Assembly (NCBI RefSeq): GCF_002846415.1
Contig: NZ_PJMX01000001.1
Span: 5,332,001-5,396,000, forward strand
Reading direction: 5' to 3'
Source of the DNA: Streptomyces sp. TLI_146
Lineage (GTDB): Bacteria > Actinomycetota > Actinomycetes > Streptomycetales > Streptomycetaceae
DNA length: 64,000 nucleotides
Position numbers and translations under genes: made by a program. Under the pieces are notes generated by a model. The model did no database searches. It was not told the DNA's origin and saw only the letters and a program-made list of their open reading frames with translations. Positions within the stretch are counted from its first letter, which is position 1; the number at the start of each line of letters is the position of its first letter. Positions 23,091-31,461 of this stretch are shown here, piece after piece.

Positions 23091-23543
23091 ATGGCGCTCG
23101 ACCAGTCCTTCGTGGGGCGGACCTATCCGCCCACCGCGCCGTACGAGGTCGGCCGGGAGAAGATCCGCGAATTCGCCGAGGCCGTGGGGGACGCCAACCC
23201 CGCGTACACCGACCCGGAGGCCGCCAAGGCGCTCGGGCACCCCGATGTGATCGCGCCGCCGACCTTTGTGTTCGCCATCACGTTCAAGGCCGCGGGCGTG
23301 GTGATCCAGGACCCGCAGCTGGGCCTGGACTACAGCCGGGTCGTGCACGGCGACCAGAAGTTCGCCTACCGGCGCCCGGTGCGCGCGGGGGACCGGCTCA
23401 CCGTGACCTCCACCATCGAGGCGATCAAGTCCCTCGCGGGCAACGACATCCTGGACATCCGCGGCGAGGTCCACGACGAGGCGGGCGAGCACGTCGTGAC
23501 CGCCTTCACCAAGCTGGTGGCCCGCGCGGCCGAGGGGGAGTGA
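23091..23543 (+). CDS. HadA-like MaoC-family hydratase subunit
   Basis: 150 aa hot-dog-fold protein of the UPF0336/FAS1_DH group (MALDQSFVGRTYPPTAPYEVGREKIREF; GDANPAYTD; HPDVIAPPTF). In mycobacteria HadA is the non-catalytic partner that forms a (3R)-hydroxyacyl-ACP dehydratase with HadB in mycolic acid synthesis. Streptomyces makes no mycolates, so the acyl substrate here is unclear. AGGAGG is ten bases upstream of the ATG. The next gene starts two bases after the stop. Confidence 0.87.
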   Translation: MALDQSFVGRTYPPTAPYEVGREKIREFAEAVGDANPAYTDPEAAKALGHPDVIAPPTFVFAITFKAAGVVIQDPQLGLDYSRVVHGDQKFAYRRPVRAGDRLTVTSTIEAIKSLAGNDILDIRGEVHDEAGEHVVTAFTKLVARAAEGE

Positions 23544-23545
23544 CG

Positions 23546-23980
23546 ATGAGCGCCAAGATCCGTTACGAGGACGTGGAGACCGGCACCGAGCTGCCGGCGC
23601 AGTCCTTTCCCGTGAGTCGCGCCACACTCGTGCAGTACGCGGGCGCCTCGGGCGACTTCAACCCGATCCACTGGAACGAGAAGTTCGCCAAGGAGGTCGG
23701 GCTGCCCGACGTCATCGCGCACGGCATGTTCACCATGGCCGCGGCGATCCGGGTGGTCACCGACTGGGTGGGCGACCCGGCGGCGGTCGTCGAGTACGGG
23801 GTGCGCTTCACCAAGCCGGTCGTCGTGCCGAACGACGATACGGGCGCGCTCATCGAGGTCAGCGCCAAGGTCGCGGCCAAGCTGGACGACGAGGCGAAGA
23901 CGGTCCGGGTCGACCTGACGGCGATGAGCGCGGGCCAGAAGGTGCTGGGCATGTCGCGCGCGGTGGTCGCGCTGGCGTGA
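23546..23980 (+). CDS. HadB-like MaoC-family (R)-hydratase
   Basis: 144 aa hot-dog-fold hydratase with the catalytic motif GDFNPIHWNE (Asp and His of the hydratase 2 motif) and HGMFTMAAA. It probably pairs with the preceding HadA-like subunit as an acyl-ACP or acyl-CoA dehydratase. ATG two bases after the upstream stop, with GAGGGGGAG as ribosome site inside that gene. Confidence 0.88.
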   Translation: MSAKIRYEDVETGTELPAQSFPVSRATLVQYAGASGDFNPIHWNEKFAKEVGLPDVIAHGMFTMAAAIRVVTDWVGDPAAVVEYGVRFTKPVVVPNDDTGALIEVSAKVAAKLDDEAKTVRVDLTAMSAGQKVLGMSRAVVALA

Positions 23981-24036
23981 GCCCCGCGGGACGGCCGCCG
24001 GGGCGGAAACCGGCGGCCGTTCCCGCAGGGGTTGCG

Positions 24037-24060
24037 AAGTTAGTTATTGGCCACTAACTT
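24037..24060 (+). promoter_or_regulatory. Operator 1 of the TetR regulator
   Basis: A perfect 8-bp inverted repeat, AAGTTAGT and ACTAACTT, around an 8-base spacer. It ends eight bases before the regulator start codon. The same GTTAGT-N8-ACTAAC pattern recurs before the MFS gene. Confidence 0.75.
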
Positions 24061-24067
24061 TGGATTC

Positions 24068-24634
24068 ATGGTCAGGATGAGTGCGGAGGAGCGGCGCGAG
24101 AGCGTCGTACGGGCGGCGATGAGTGAGTTCGCTCACCGCGGCTACTACGGGACGTCCACCGAGGCGATCGCCAAGCGGGTGGGTGTCTCGCAGCCGTATC
24201 TGTTCCGGCTCTTCCCGAACAAGCCCGCGATCTTCCTCGCGGCCACGCACCGCTGCATGAAGGACACCGTCCAGATGTTCGCCGAGGCGTCCGAGGGGCT
24301 GCGCGGCGAGGAGGCGGTGCACGCGATGGCGAACGCGTACACCAAGGTCATCGCGGAGGAGCCGGAACGGCTGCTCATGCAGATGCAGGTGTACGTGGCG
24401 GTCGCCGCGGCCGAGGCGGCGGGCGACCACACCTTCGGCGAGGCCGTCCGGCGGGAGTGGATGGAGCTGTGGGACGCGGTGAGCGTTCCGCTGGAGGGCT
24501 ACAAGGACACCACGGAGTTCCTGGCCTACGGGATGCTGATCAACACGCTGGTGGCGATCGGTTTTCCTCCCGAGCATCGCGTGTGGGAGGAGATCTATCC
24601 GTCCGCGCGGGCGAAGGGGCGACTGGAGAAGTAG
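24068..24634 (+). CDS. TetR-family transcriptional regulator
   Basis: 188 aa. The N-terminal helix-turn-helix (about 8-55) reads RRESVVRAAMSEFAHRGYYG ... TEAIAKRVGVSQPYLFRLFPNKPAIFLAA, and the C-terminal domain is a helical ligand-binding module. ATG at 24068 is preferred; 24077 is possible. Neither has a strong ribosome site and the operator sits just upstream, so the mRNA may be leaderless. It probably represses itself and the downstream exporter; the inducer is unknown. Confidence 0.9.
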   Translation: MVRMSAEERRESVVRAAMSEFAHRGYYGTSTEAIAKRVGVSQPYLFRLFPNKPAIFLAATHRCMKDTVQMFAEASEGLRGEEAVHAMANAYTKVIAEEPERLLMQMQVYVAVAAAEAAGDHTFGEAVRREWMELWDAVSVPLEGYKDTTEFLAYGMLINTLVAIGFPPEHRVWEEIYPSARAKGRLEK

Positions 24635-24678
24635 GGCCCCTTCGCGGGGCCGGGTGCGGCGCACTCGTCTGCGCTCGA

Positions 24679-24702
24679 AAGTTAGTAACTGATAACTAAC
24701 AA
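24679..24702 (+). promoter_or_regulatory. Operator 2 in front of the MFS gene
   Basis: GTTAGT (24681-24686) and ACTAAC (24695-24700) with an 8-base spacer, the same geometry and half-sites as operator 1. It lies 13 bases before the exporter ATG. Confidence 0.72.
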
Positions 24703-24714
24703 CAGGGGAAAGCG

Positions 24715-26217
24715 ATGTCCGAGCGGGAATCCGAGCAGGAACAGGCACACGAGCCGCGCGAACGTGACCGGGCAGGTCACGAGCGGCCGGGAACGGCCCG
24801 GCGCGGGGGCGCGGTCTGGGCACTCGTCATCACCAGCATCGCCGGGTTCATGGCGGCGCTCGACAACCTCGTCGTCACCACCGCCCTGCCGTCGATCCGC
24901 GAGGACCTGGGCGGGGCGCTGGACGACCTGGAGTGGACGGTCAGCGCGTACACCCTCACCTTCGCCGTCCTGCTGATGTTCGGGGCGGCGCTGGGGGACC
25001 GGTTCGGGCGCCGCAAGCTCTTCATCGTCGGCCTGACGATCTTCACCGGCGCGTCCGCCGCGGCGGCGCTCGCACCCGGGATCGACGGTCTGGTCGCGGC
25101 GCGCGCGGTGCAGGGCGTCGGGGCGGCGATCATGATGCCGCTGACGCTCACGCTGCTCACGGCGGCGGTGCCGGCCGCGAAGCGGGGCCTGGCGTACGGG
25201 ATATGGGGCGCCGTCAACGGCCTCGCCGTCGCGAGCGGGCCGCTGATCGGCGGCGCGCTGACCGAGCACTTCTCGTGGCAGTGGATCTTCTGGCTGAACG
25301 TTCCGCTCGGCGTGCTCGTCCTGCCGCTGGCGCGGCTGCGGCTCGCCGAGTCGTACGGGAGCGGGGCCCGGCTGGACATCCGCGGCACGGTGCTCGCCAG
25401 CGGCGGCCTCTTCGGGATCGTCTACAGCCTGATCCGGGGCAACGTGGACGGCTGGAGCAGCCCGACGGTGCTGACGGGGCTGGTGGCGGGTACGGCGCTG
25501 CTCGGCGCGTTCGTCTGGCACGGGATCGTCAGCGAGGCGCCGGTGCTGCCGATGCGGCTGTTCCGGAGCCGGGCGTTCGCGGCGATCAACCTGTCCAGCC
25601 TGCTGATGTTCGTGGGGATGTTCGGCTCGATCTTCCTGCTCAGCCAGTTTCTCCAGGGCGTCCTCGGCTACTCGCCGACCGAGGCGGGGCTGCGGATGCT
25701 GCCGTGGACCGCGATGCCGCTGCTGGTCGCGCCGGTCGCGGGCGTCCTGTCCGACCGGATCGGGGGACGGCCGGTGGTGGCGGTGGGGCTGGCACTCCAG
25801 GCGATCGGGCTCGGCTGGTTCGCCCTGATCCTGTCGCCGGACGTGTCGTACGGGACGCAGCTGCCCGCGCTGGTGGTCAGCGGGATCGGGATGGCGCTGT
25901 ACTTCGCGCCGGCCGCGAACCTGGTGATGTCGAGCGTGCGACCGTCCGAGCAGGGGATCGCGTCCGGGGCGAACAACGCGCTGCGGGAGGTCGGCGGGGC
26001 GCTGGGTGTCGCGGTCCTGGCGGCGGTGTTCTCCGCGCAGGGCGGCTACGGGTCGGCGTCCGCGTTCGTGTCCGGGCTGCGGCCCGCGCTGTGGGTGGGG
26101 GCGGGGGTGGTGGCGCTGGCGGCTGTCAGTGCGGTGTGCCTGCCGCGGGTGTCTGTGGCGGGGTCTTCGGATGCGGCTGACGCCGGGGTGGCTCGGGAGG
26201 ATGCGCTGGTGGGGTGA
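24715..26217 (+). CDS. DHA2-family (14-helix) MFS drug exporter
   Basis: 500 aa. About 14 hydrophobic helices; MFS motif A in GDRFGRRKLF, motif B/C region with SGPLIGGALTEHFSWQWIFWLNVPLG, and ALDNLVVTTALPSIREDL at helix 1, typical of EmrB/QacA-type proton-driven exporters. The first 30 residues are a charged cytoplasmic tail. It is probably controlled by the adjacent TetR regulator. The substrate cannot be inferred. Confidence 0.92.
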   Translation: MSERESEQEQAHEPRERDRAGHERPGTARRGGAVWALVITSIAGFMAALDNLVVTTALPSIREDLGGALDDLEWTVSAYTLTFAVLLMFGAALGDRFGRRKLFIVGLTIFTGASAAAALAPGIDGLVAARAVQGVGAAIMMPLTLTLLTAAVPAAKRGLAYGIWGAVNGLAVASGPLIGGALTEHFSWQWIFWLNVPLGVLVLPLARLRLAESYGSGARLDIRGTVLASGGLFGIVYSLIRGNVDGWSSPTVLTGLVAGTALLGAFVWHGIVSEAPVLPMRLFRSRAFAAINLSSLLMFVGMFGSIFLLSQFLQGVLGYSPTEAGLRMLPWTAMPLLVAPVAGVLSDRIGGRPVVAVGLALQAIGLGWFALILSPDVSYGTQLPALVVSGIGMALYFAPAANLVMSSVRPSEQGIASGANNALREVGGALGVAVLAAVFSAQGGYGSASAFVSGLRPALWVGAGVVALAAVSAVCLPRVSVAGSSDAADAGVAREDALVG

Positions 26218-26287
26218 GGACGGCTTTCCCGGGGGCTGCGGCCCCCGGACCTCGTTTGCGGGGCCTGCGGCCCCTGCACCCCGCTGT

Positions 26288-26497
26288 GTTCGTCTGCGGA
26301 CCGTGGCCGGTTGCTCGCGCAGTTCCCCGCGCCCCTGAAGATGCCGCTGCGCGGCAATCCCCTGGGCGGCCCGAAGGGGCGCTTTCAGGGGCGCGGGGAA
26401 CTGCGCGAGCAACCCACCACACACCCGCAGACGAACCCCGGGCCGAAAAGGGGCGCGGGGAACTGCGCGACCAGCCACCCACCACCCGCAGACGAAC
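26288..26497. repeat. Three copies of a dispersed palindromic repeat, two forming a 31-bp inverted repeat
   Basis: Unit A (26288-26339, minus), unit B (26384-26436, plus) and unit C (26447-26497, plus) each contain the core GGGGCGCGGGGAACTGCGCG followed by CCGCAGACGAAC. A and B form a perfect 31-bp inverted repeat (26309-26339 with 26384-26414) around a 44-base loop. Unit C ends 20 bases before the murB start. A fourth, partly diverged copy is at about 50325-50370. This is a family of dispersed elements common in Streptomyces gaps. Confidence 0.85.
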
Positions 26498-26516
26498 GCC
26501 CCCGTACCCTGGACCC

Positions 26517-27572
26517 GTGCACGTACTTCACGACGCCCCCCTCGCCCCCCTCACCACCTTCCGGCTCGGTGGGCCGGCCGAGCGGCTGGTGACGGCTGTC
26601 AGTGATGACGAGGTCATCGGGGCCGTGCGGGAGGCGGACGCGGCGGGGACGCCGTTGCTCGTCATCGGGGGCGGCAGCAATCTCGTCATCGGGGACAAGG
26701 GCTTCGCCGGGACCGCCCTGCGGATCGCCACCACGGGGTTCGAGCTCGACGGGACGCGGCTCGACGTGGCCGCCGGTGAGGTCTGGAGCGACATCGTCGC
26801 CCGGACCGTGGAGGCCGGGCTCGCCGGGATCGAGTGCCTGGCCGGGATCCCCGGATCCGCCGGCGCCACCCCGATCCAGAACGTCGGCGCGTACGGCCAG
26901 GAGGTCTCCTCCACCATCCGCGAGGTCGTCGCGTACGACCGGGTCGAGGGACGTACCGTCGCCCTCGCCGCCGAAGAGTGCGCGTTCTCCTATCGGCACA
27001 GCCGGTTCAAGGCCCTGCCCGACCGGTACGTCGTGCTGCGCGTCCGGTTCGAGCTGGAGGACGCCGGCGGGCTCTCCGCGCCCATCAAGTACGCCGAGAC
27101 CGCCCGCGTCCTCGGCGTCGAGCCCGGCGACCGCGTTCCGGCCGCCACCGCCCGCGAGACCGTCCTGAAGCTCCGGGCCGGCAAGGGCATGGTGCTCGAC
27201 CCCGAGGACCACGACACCTGGTCCGCCGGGTCCTTCTTCACCAATCCGATCCTGGGGGAGGCCGAGTACCGGGCGTTCCTCGACAAGGCCGCCCGCCGGC
27301 TCGGACCCGACGTCTCGCCGCCCGCCTGGGAGCTCGGCGGCGGGCTCACCAAGACCTCCGCCGCCTGGCTCATCGACAAGGCCGGGTTCACCAAGGGGTA
27401 CGGCTCCGGGCCCGCCCGGATCTCCACCAAGCACACCCTCGCCCTCACCAACCGCGGCGGCGCCACCACCGAGGACCTGCTCGCGCTCGCCCGCGAGGTC
27501 GTCGCGGGCGTGGAGCAGGCCTTCGGGGTGACGCTCGTCAACGAGCCGGTGACCGTCAACGCGGAGATCTGA
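26517..27572 (+). CDS. murB: UDP-N-acetylenolpyruvoylglucosamine reductase
   Basis: FAD enzyme that reduces UDP-GlcNAc-enolpyruvate to UDP-MurNAc in peptidoglycan synthesis. 351 aa. FAD-binding GGGSNLVIGDKGF, AGIPGSAGATPIQNVGAYGQE, the YRHSRFK arginine segment and the catalytic-loop SAGSFFTNP are all present. The GTG at 26517 is preferred; the frame upstream runs through the repeat units and is not protein-like. No clear ribosome site. Confidence 0.94.
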   Translation: MHVLHDAPLAPLTTFRLGGPAERLVTAVSDDEVIGAVREADAAGTPLLVIGGGSNLVIGDKGFAGTALRIATTGFELDGTRLDVAAGEVWSDIVARTVEAGLAGIECLAGIPGSAGATPIQNVGAYGQEVSSTIREVVAYDRVEGRTVALAAEECAFSYRHSRFKALPDRYVVLRVRFELEDAGGLSAPIKYAETARVLGVEPGDRVPAATARETVLKLRAGKGMVLDPEDHDTWSAGSFFTNPILGEAEYRAFLDKAARRLGPDVSPPAWELGGGLTKTSAAWLIDKAGFTKGYGSGPARISTKHTLALTNRGGATTEDLLALAREVVAGVEQAFGVTLVNEPVTVNAEI

Positions 27573-27591
27573 CCGGTCCACCGAGGGCCGC

Positions 27592-28230
27592 TCAGTACGC
27601 CACGCAGACCCCCTGCTTCACCGTCGCCTGGTTGTCGATCATCGCCAGCATCGCGTCCGCCACGTCCGCCCGCCCGATCGTGCGCGCGCTGCGCGGGGTC
27701 GCCCCGATGGCCGTGCGGTAGGTGCCCGTCCGCGGCTTGTCGACCAGGCGGACCGGACGTACCGCCGTCCAGTCCAGGGCCGAGTTGGCCAGCACCGCCT
27801 CCGTGCGGCGCAGGTCCTCGTAGACGTCCTTGAGGACGCGCGTGACGACCGTCAGCGTGAGGCGGTCGAGGAACGGGTCGTCCGGCGCCTCCGGGCCCAC
27901 CGGGCCCGCGCTGACCACCAGCAGGCGGCGGGTGCCCTCGGCGTCCATCGCCTGCACGATCGAGCCGGTCAGCCGGGCCGTGATGCCCGCCGCCGCGTCC
28001 GCCCGTTTGTTCGCGCCGAGGCACGAGAGCACCGCGTCCCGGCCCGCCACCGACGGGCGCAGCGACTCGGGGTCGGCCAAGTCGCCCCGGACCACCTCCA
28101 GGCCCGGTCCCGTCACCGTGAACCGTCCCGGGTCCCGTACCACCGCCGTCACCTCGTGTCCGGCGGCCAGCGCCTGCCGGACCAGCTCCGCACCGATCCT
28201 GCCCGTCGCACCGAAAACCGTGAGCTTCAT
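27592..28230 (-). CDS. NAD(P)H-binding SDR-like protein
   Basis: 212 aa. N-terminal Rossmann motif FGATGRIGAELVRQALAAG, then VVRGDLAD and LLVVSAGPVG; no YxxxK catalytic pair, as in NmrA/BVR-B-type proteins. It is distantly similar to the protein at 19834-20490. ATG at 28230 with GGGGAG about ten bases upstream. Confidence 0.86.
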   Translation of the reverse strand: MKLTVFGATGRIGAELVRQALAAGHEVTAVVRDPGRFTVTGPGLEVVRGDLADPESLRPSVAGRDAVLSCLGANKRADAAAGITARLTGSIVQAMDAEGTRRLLVVSAGPVGPEAPDDPFLDRLTLTVVTRVLKDVYEDLRRTEAVLANSALDWTAVRPVRLVDKPRTGTYRTAIGATPRSARTIGRADVADAMLAMIDNQATVKQGVCVAY

Positions 28231-28296
28231 CCGCGTCACTCTCCCCTGGTGGATAGGTAATTACTCAGCCAGCAGTAGCCAAGGGTGCCCGACGCC

Positions 28297-29316
28297 CTAC
28301 GCGGCCAGCCAGGAATCCACCCCCGCCAGCAGCTTCGCCTTGGTCTCCGCCGGGGCCGCCGAGCCGCGCACCGACTGCCGTGCCAGCTCGGCGAGTTCGG
28401 CGTCCGTGAAGGCGTGGTGGCGGCGGGCGATCTCGTACTGGGCGGCCAGCCGGGAGCCGAACAGGAGCGGGTCGTCCGCGCCCAGCGCCAGCGGCACGCC
28501 CGCCTCGTACAGCGTGCGCAGCGGGACGTCCTCGGGCTTCTCGTAGACGCCCAGGGCGACGTTGGAGGCGGGGCAGACCTCGCAGGTGATCCCGCGCTCG
28601 GCGAGGCGCCTGAGCAGCCGCGGGTCCTCGGCGGCGCGCACCCCGTGGCCGATGCGGGTGGCGTGCAGGTCGTCCAGGCAGTCCCGGACGGACGCGGGGC
28701 CGGTCAGCTCGCCGCCGTGCGGCGCGGCCAGCAGACCGCCCTCCCGGGCGATCGCGAAGGCGCGGTCGAAGTCCCGCGCCATGCCCCGGCGTTCGTCGTT
28801 GGAGAGGCCGAAGCCGACCACGCCCCGGTCCGCGTACCGCACCGCGAGGCGGGCCAGCGTGCGGGCGTCCAGGGGGTGCTTCATCCGGTTGGCCGCGACC
28901 AGGACCCGCATCCCGAGCCCCGTCTCGCGCGCGGCCGACTCGACCGCGTCCAGGATGATCTCCAGGGCCGGGATGAGCCCGCCCAGCATCGGCGCGTACG
29001 AGGTGGGGTCGACCTGGATCTCCAGCCAGCCCGAGCCGTCCCGCACGTCCTCCTCGGCGGCCTCGCGCACCAGCCGCTGGATGTCCTCGGGGGCGCGCAG
29101 ACACGAGCGCGCGATGTCGTACAGGCGCTGGAAGCGGAACCAGCCGCGCTCGTCGGTGGCCCGCAGCTTCGGCGGTTCGCCGCTGGTCAGCGCGTCGGGG
29201 AGGTGCACCCCGTACTTGTCGGCGAGCTCCAGCAGCGTGGTGGGGCGCATCGACCCCGTGAAGTGCAGGTGCAGATGGGCCTTCGGCAGGTCGGTTACGT
29301 CGCGAACGTGCTCCAT
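28297..29316 (-). CDS. add: Adenosine deaminase
   Basis: Converts adenosine to inosine in purine salvage. 339 aa. Metal and catalytic motifs: PKAHLHLHFTGSMRP (HxH), the HGGE motif in APHGGELTG, ATRIGHGVRA and LGADDPLLF (GTDDP-like). The second histidine region and the Asp pair match the family. ATG at 29316; an upstream frame extension has no support. Confidence 0.9.
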   Translation of the reverse strand: MEHVRDVTDLPKAHLHLHFTGSMRPTTLLELADKYGVHLPDALTSGEPPKLRATDERGWFRFQRLYDIARSCLRAPEDIQRLVREAAEEDVRDGSGWLEIQVDPTSYAPMLGGLIPALEIILDAVESAARETGLGMRVLVAANRMKHPLDARTLARLAVRYADRGVVGFGLSNDERRGMARDFDRAFAIAREGGLLAAPHGGELTGPASVRDCLDDLHATRIGHGVRAAEDPRLLRRLAERGITCEVCPASNVALGVYEKPEDVPLRTLYEAGVPLALGADDPLLFGSRLAAQYEIARRHHAFTDAELAELARQSVRGSAAPAETKAKLLAGVDSWLAA

Positions 29317-29383
29317 TGAAGGATCTTGCCGCACCCCGGGCCCGTCCGACAGCCCCTTTCCCCGATCGGGACCTTGCCCGAAC

Positions 29384-29427
29384 GCAGGAACGGCCACCGA
29401 CTCACGTGAGCCGGTGGCCGTTCCTGC
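29384..29427 (-). terminator. Terminator after aspC
   Basis: A perfect 16-bp stem, GCAGGAACGGCCACCG (29384-29399) with CGGTGGCCGTTCCTGC (29412-29427). The loop itself holds the palindrome CTCACGTGAG. No T-run. Confidence 0.75.
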
Positions 29428-29449
29428 GGTCCTGCGTTTCGGGCGCGCG

Positions 29450-30676
29450 TCAGTCGCGCGCTTCCGCCAGCAGCTTCTGGATCCGGGAGACGCCCTCCAC
29501 CAGGTCCTCGTCGCCCAGCGCGTACGACAGGCGCAGATAGCCCGGGGTGCCGAAGGCCTCGCCCGGGACGACCGCGACCTCGGCCTCCTCCAGGATCAGC
29601 TCGGCGAGCTCGACGGAGCTCTGCGGGCGCTTGCCGCGGATCTCCTTGCCGAGCAGGCCCTTCACCGACGGGTACGCGTAGAACGCGCCCTCGGGCGTCG
29701 GGCAGATGACGCCGTCGATCTCGCTGAGCATCCGCACCATGGTCTGGCGGCGGCGGTCGAAGGCCTTGCGCATCTCGGCGACCGCGTCGAGGTCGCCGGA
29801 GACCGCGGCGAGCGCCGCCACCTGGGAGACGTTGGCCACATTGGACGTGGCGTGCGACTGGAGGTTGGTCGCGGCCTTGATGACGTCCTTGGGGCCGACG
29901 ATCCACCCGACCCGCCAGCCGGTCATCGCGTACGTCTTGGCGACGCCGTTGACCACGATGCACTTGTCGCGCAGCTCGGGCAGGAGCGCCGGCAGCGACA
30001 CGGAGACCGCGTCCCCGTAGACCAGGTGCTCGTAGATCTCGTCGGTCAGCACCCACAGGCCGTGCTCGACGGCCCAGCGGCCGATCGCCTCGGTCTCGGC
30101 CTCGGTGTAGACCGAGCCGGTCGGGTTGGACGGGGAGACGAAGAGGACGACCTTCGTCTTCTCCGTACGAGCGGCCTCCAGCTGCTCGACCGAGACCCGG
30201 TAGCCGGTGGTCTCGTCGGCGACGACCTCGACCGGGACGCCGCCCGCCAGGCGGATCGACTCCGGGTAGGTGGTCCAGTACGGCGCCGGGACGATGACCT
30301 CGTCGCCCGGGTCCAGGATCGCCGCGAACGCCTCGTAGATCGCCTGCTTGCCGCCGTTGGTCACCAGGATCTGGGACGGGTCGACCTCGTAGCCCGAGTC
30401 GCGCAGGGTCTTGTCGGCGATGGCCTTCTTGAGCTCGGGCAGGCCGCCGGCCGGGGTGTAGCGGTGGTACTTCGGGTCGTGGCAGGCCGCGGCGGCCGCC
30501 TCGACGATGTAGTCCGGGGTCGGGAAGTCGGGCTCACCGGCGCCGAAGCCGATCACCGGGCGCCCGGCGGCCTTGAGGGCCTTGGCCTTGGCGTCGACGG
30601 CGAGGGTCGCGGACTCGGAGATCGCGCCGATGCGCGCGGACACCCGGCGCTCGGTCGGAGAGGTTGCAGCGCTCAT
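29450..30676 (-). CDS. aspC: Pyridoxal phosphate-dependent aspartate aminotransferase (class I)
   Basis: 408 aa. Transfers the amino group between aspartate and 2-oxoglutarate in amino acid metabolism. Motifs: FGAGEPDFPTP, NGGKQAIYEAF, SPSNPTGSVY, TDEIYEHLVY and the PLP lysine Lys247 in GVAKTYAMTGWRVGW, with the conserved arginine near the C-terminus (YLRLSYA). ATG at 30676 was chosen by family alignment; 30685 is a possible alternative. Confidence 0.93.
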   Translation of the reverse strand: MSAATSPTERRVSARIGAISESATLAVDAKAKALKAAGRPVIGFGAGEPDFPTPDYIVEAAAAACHDPKYHRYTPAGGLPELKKAIADKTLRDSGYEVDPSQILVTNGGKQAIYEAFAAILDPGDEVIVPAPYWTTYPESIRLAGGVPVEVVADETTGYRVSVEQLEAARTEKTKVVLFVSPSNPTGSVYTEAETEAIGRWAVEHGLWVLTDEIYEHLVYGDAVSVSLPALLPELRDKCIVVNGVAKTYAMTGWRVGWIVGPKDVIKAATNLQSHATSNVANVSQVAALAAVSGDLDAVAEMRKAFDRRRQTMVRMLSEIDGVICPTPEGAFYAYPSVKGLLGKEIRGKRPQSSVELAELILEEAEVAVVPGEAFGTPGYLRLSYALGDEDLVEGVSRIQKLLAEARD

Positions 30677-30789
30677 ACGGCCCATCGTCGCAGACCTGCC
30701 GCGCCCCGGGCACACCGGTTTCATGGACCGGACGGGGCAGTTGCACAGGGCGTTCGGCAGCTCCGCGCGGCGGTGTCAGGAGCTATCTG

Positions 30790-30819
30790 TTCGACGCCGG
30801 GCGCCGGACCACGTACACT
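30790..30819 (+). promoter_or_regulatory. Candidate promoter for trpT-secE-nusG
   Basis: TTCGAC (30790-30795), 18 bases, TACACT (30814-30819). The predicted start lies about 75 bases before tRNA-Trp. It is the best -35/-10 pair in the divergent aspC-tRNA gap. Confidence 0.4.
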
Positions 30820-30902
30820 CACCTGTCGTTGGCCTCCACCAACCGATCCACTGCGGGCACTCGGTGCACTTGGTCGGATGCGGTAGGTTGGGGGAACCAC
30901 AA

Positions 30903-30975
30903 AGGGTCGTAGCTCAATTGGTAGAGCACTGGTCTCCAAAACCAGCGGTTGGGGGTTCAAGTCCCTCCGGCCCTG
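30903..30975 (+). tRNA. tRNA-Trp (CCA)
   Basis: 73 nt. Acceptor AGGGTCG/CGGCCCT, discriminator G, anticodon CCA at 30936-30938 in loop CTCCAAA, T arm GGGGG-TTCAAGT-CCCTC. No encoded 3' CCA. It leads the secE-nusG unit, as in mycobacteria. Confidence 0.96.
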
Positions 30976-31081
30976 CTACACACACCTTCGCCAGGATGTG
31001 TGCGCATGTACGTACTTCTATGCACCGCCGTGCGGCTCCACCGGGCGCGGCACGGCCACGACCCGGAATCAGGTGAGAAGC

Positions 31082-31384
31082 GTGACGGACGCCGTGGGCT
31101 CCATCGACATGCCTGATGCCCAGGACGAGGCGTCTGCGTCTGCGGACCAGGACTCCAAGAAGAAGGCCCGCAAGGGCGGCAAGCGCGGCAAGAAGGGCCC
31201 TCTGGGCCGTCTCGCGCTCTTCTACCGCCAGGTCGTCGCCGAGCTCCGCAAGGTGGTCTGGCCGACCCGCAACCAGCTGTCGACGTACACCACCGTGGTG
31301 ATCGTGTTCGTCGTCATCATGATCGGCATCGTGACCGTGATCGACACCGGATTCGAGCACGTCGTCAAGTACGTCTTCGGCTGA
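31082..31384 (+). CDS. secE: Preprotein translocase subunit SecE
   Basis: 100 aa. A charged N-terminus (KKKARKGGKRGKKG) precedes the conserved amphipathic helix FYRQVVAELRKVVWPTRNQLSTYT and one transmembrane helix. It clamps SecY in the Sec channel. GTG at 31082 with AGGTGAG upstream. Confidence 0.94.
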   Translation: MTDAVGSIDMPDAQDEASASADQDSKKKARKGGKRGKKGPLGRLALFYRQVVAELRKVVWPTRNQLSTYTTVVIVFVVIMIGIVTVIDTGFEHVVKYVFG

Positions 31385-31461
31385 TCCACTCGCGTAAGGG
31401 CGCCCACCCGGCGCCTTTTTCGCATTGTTCCACCCATCTGTAGCCAGGAAGAAGCAGCCAC

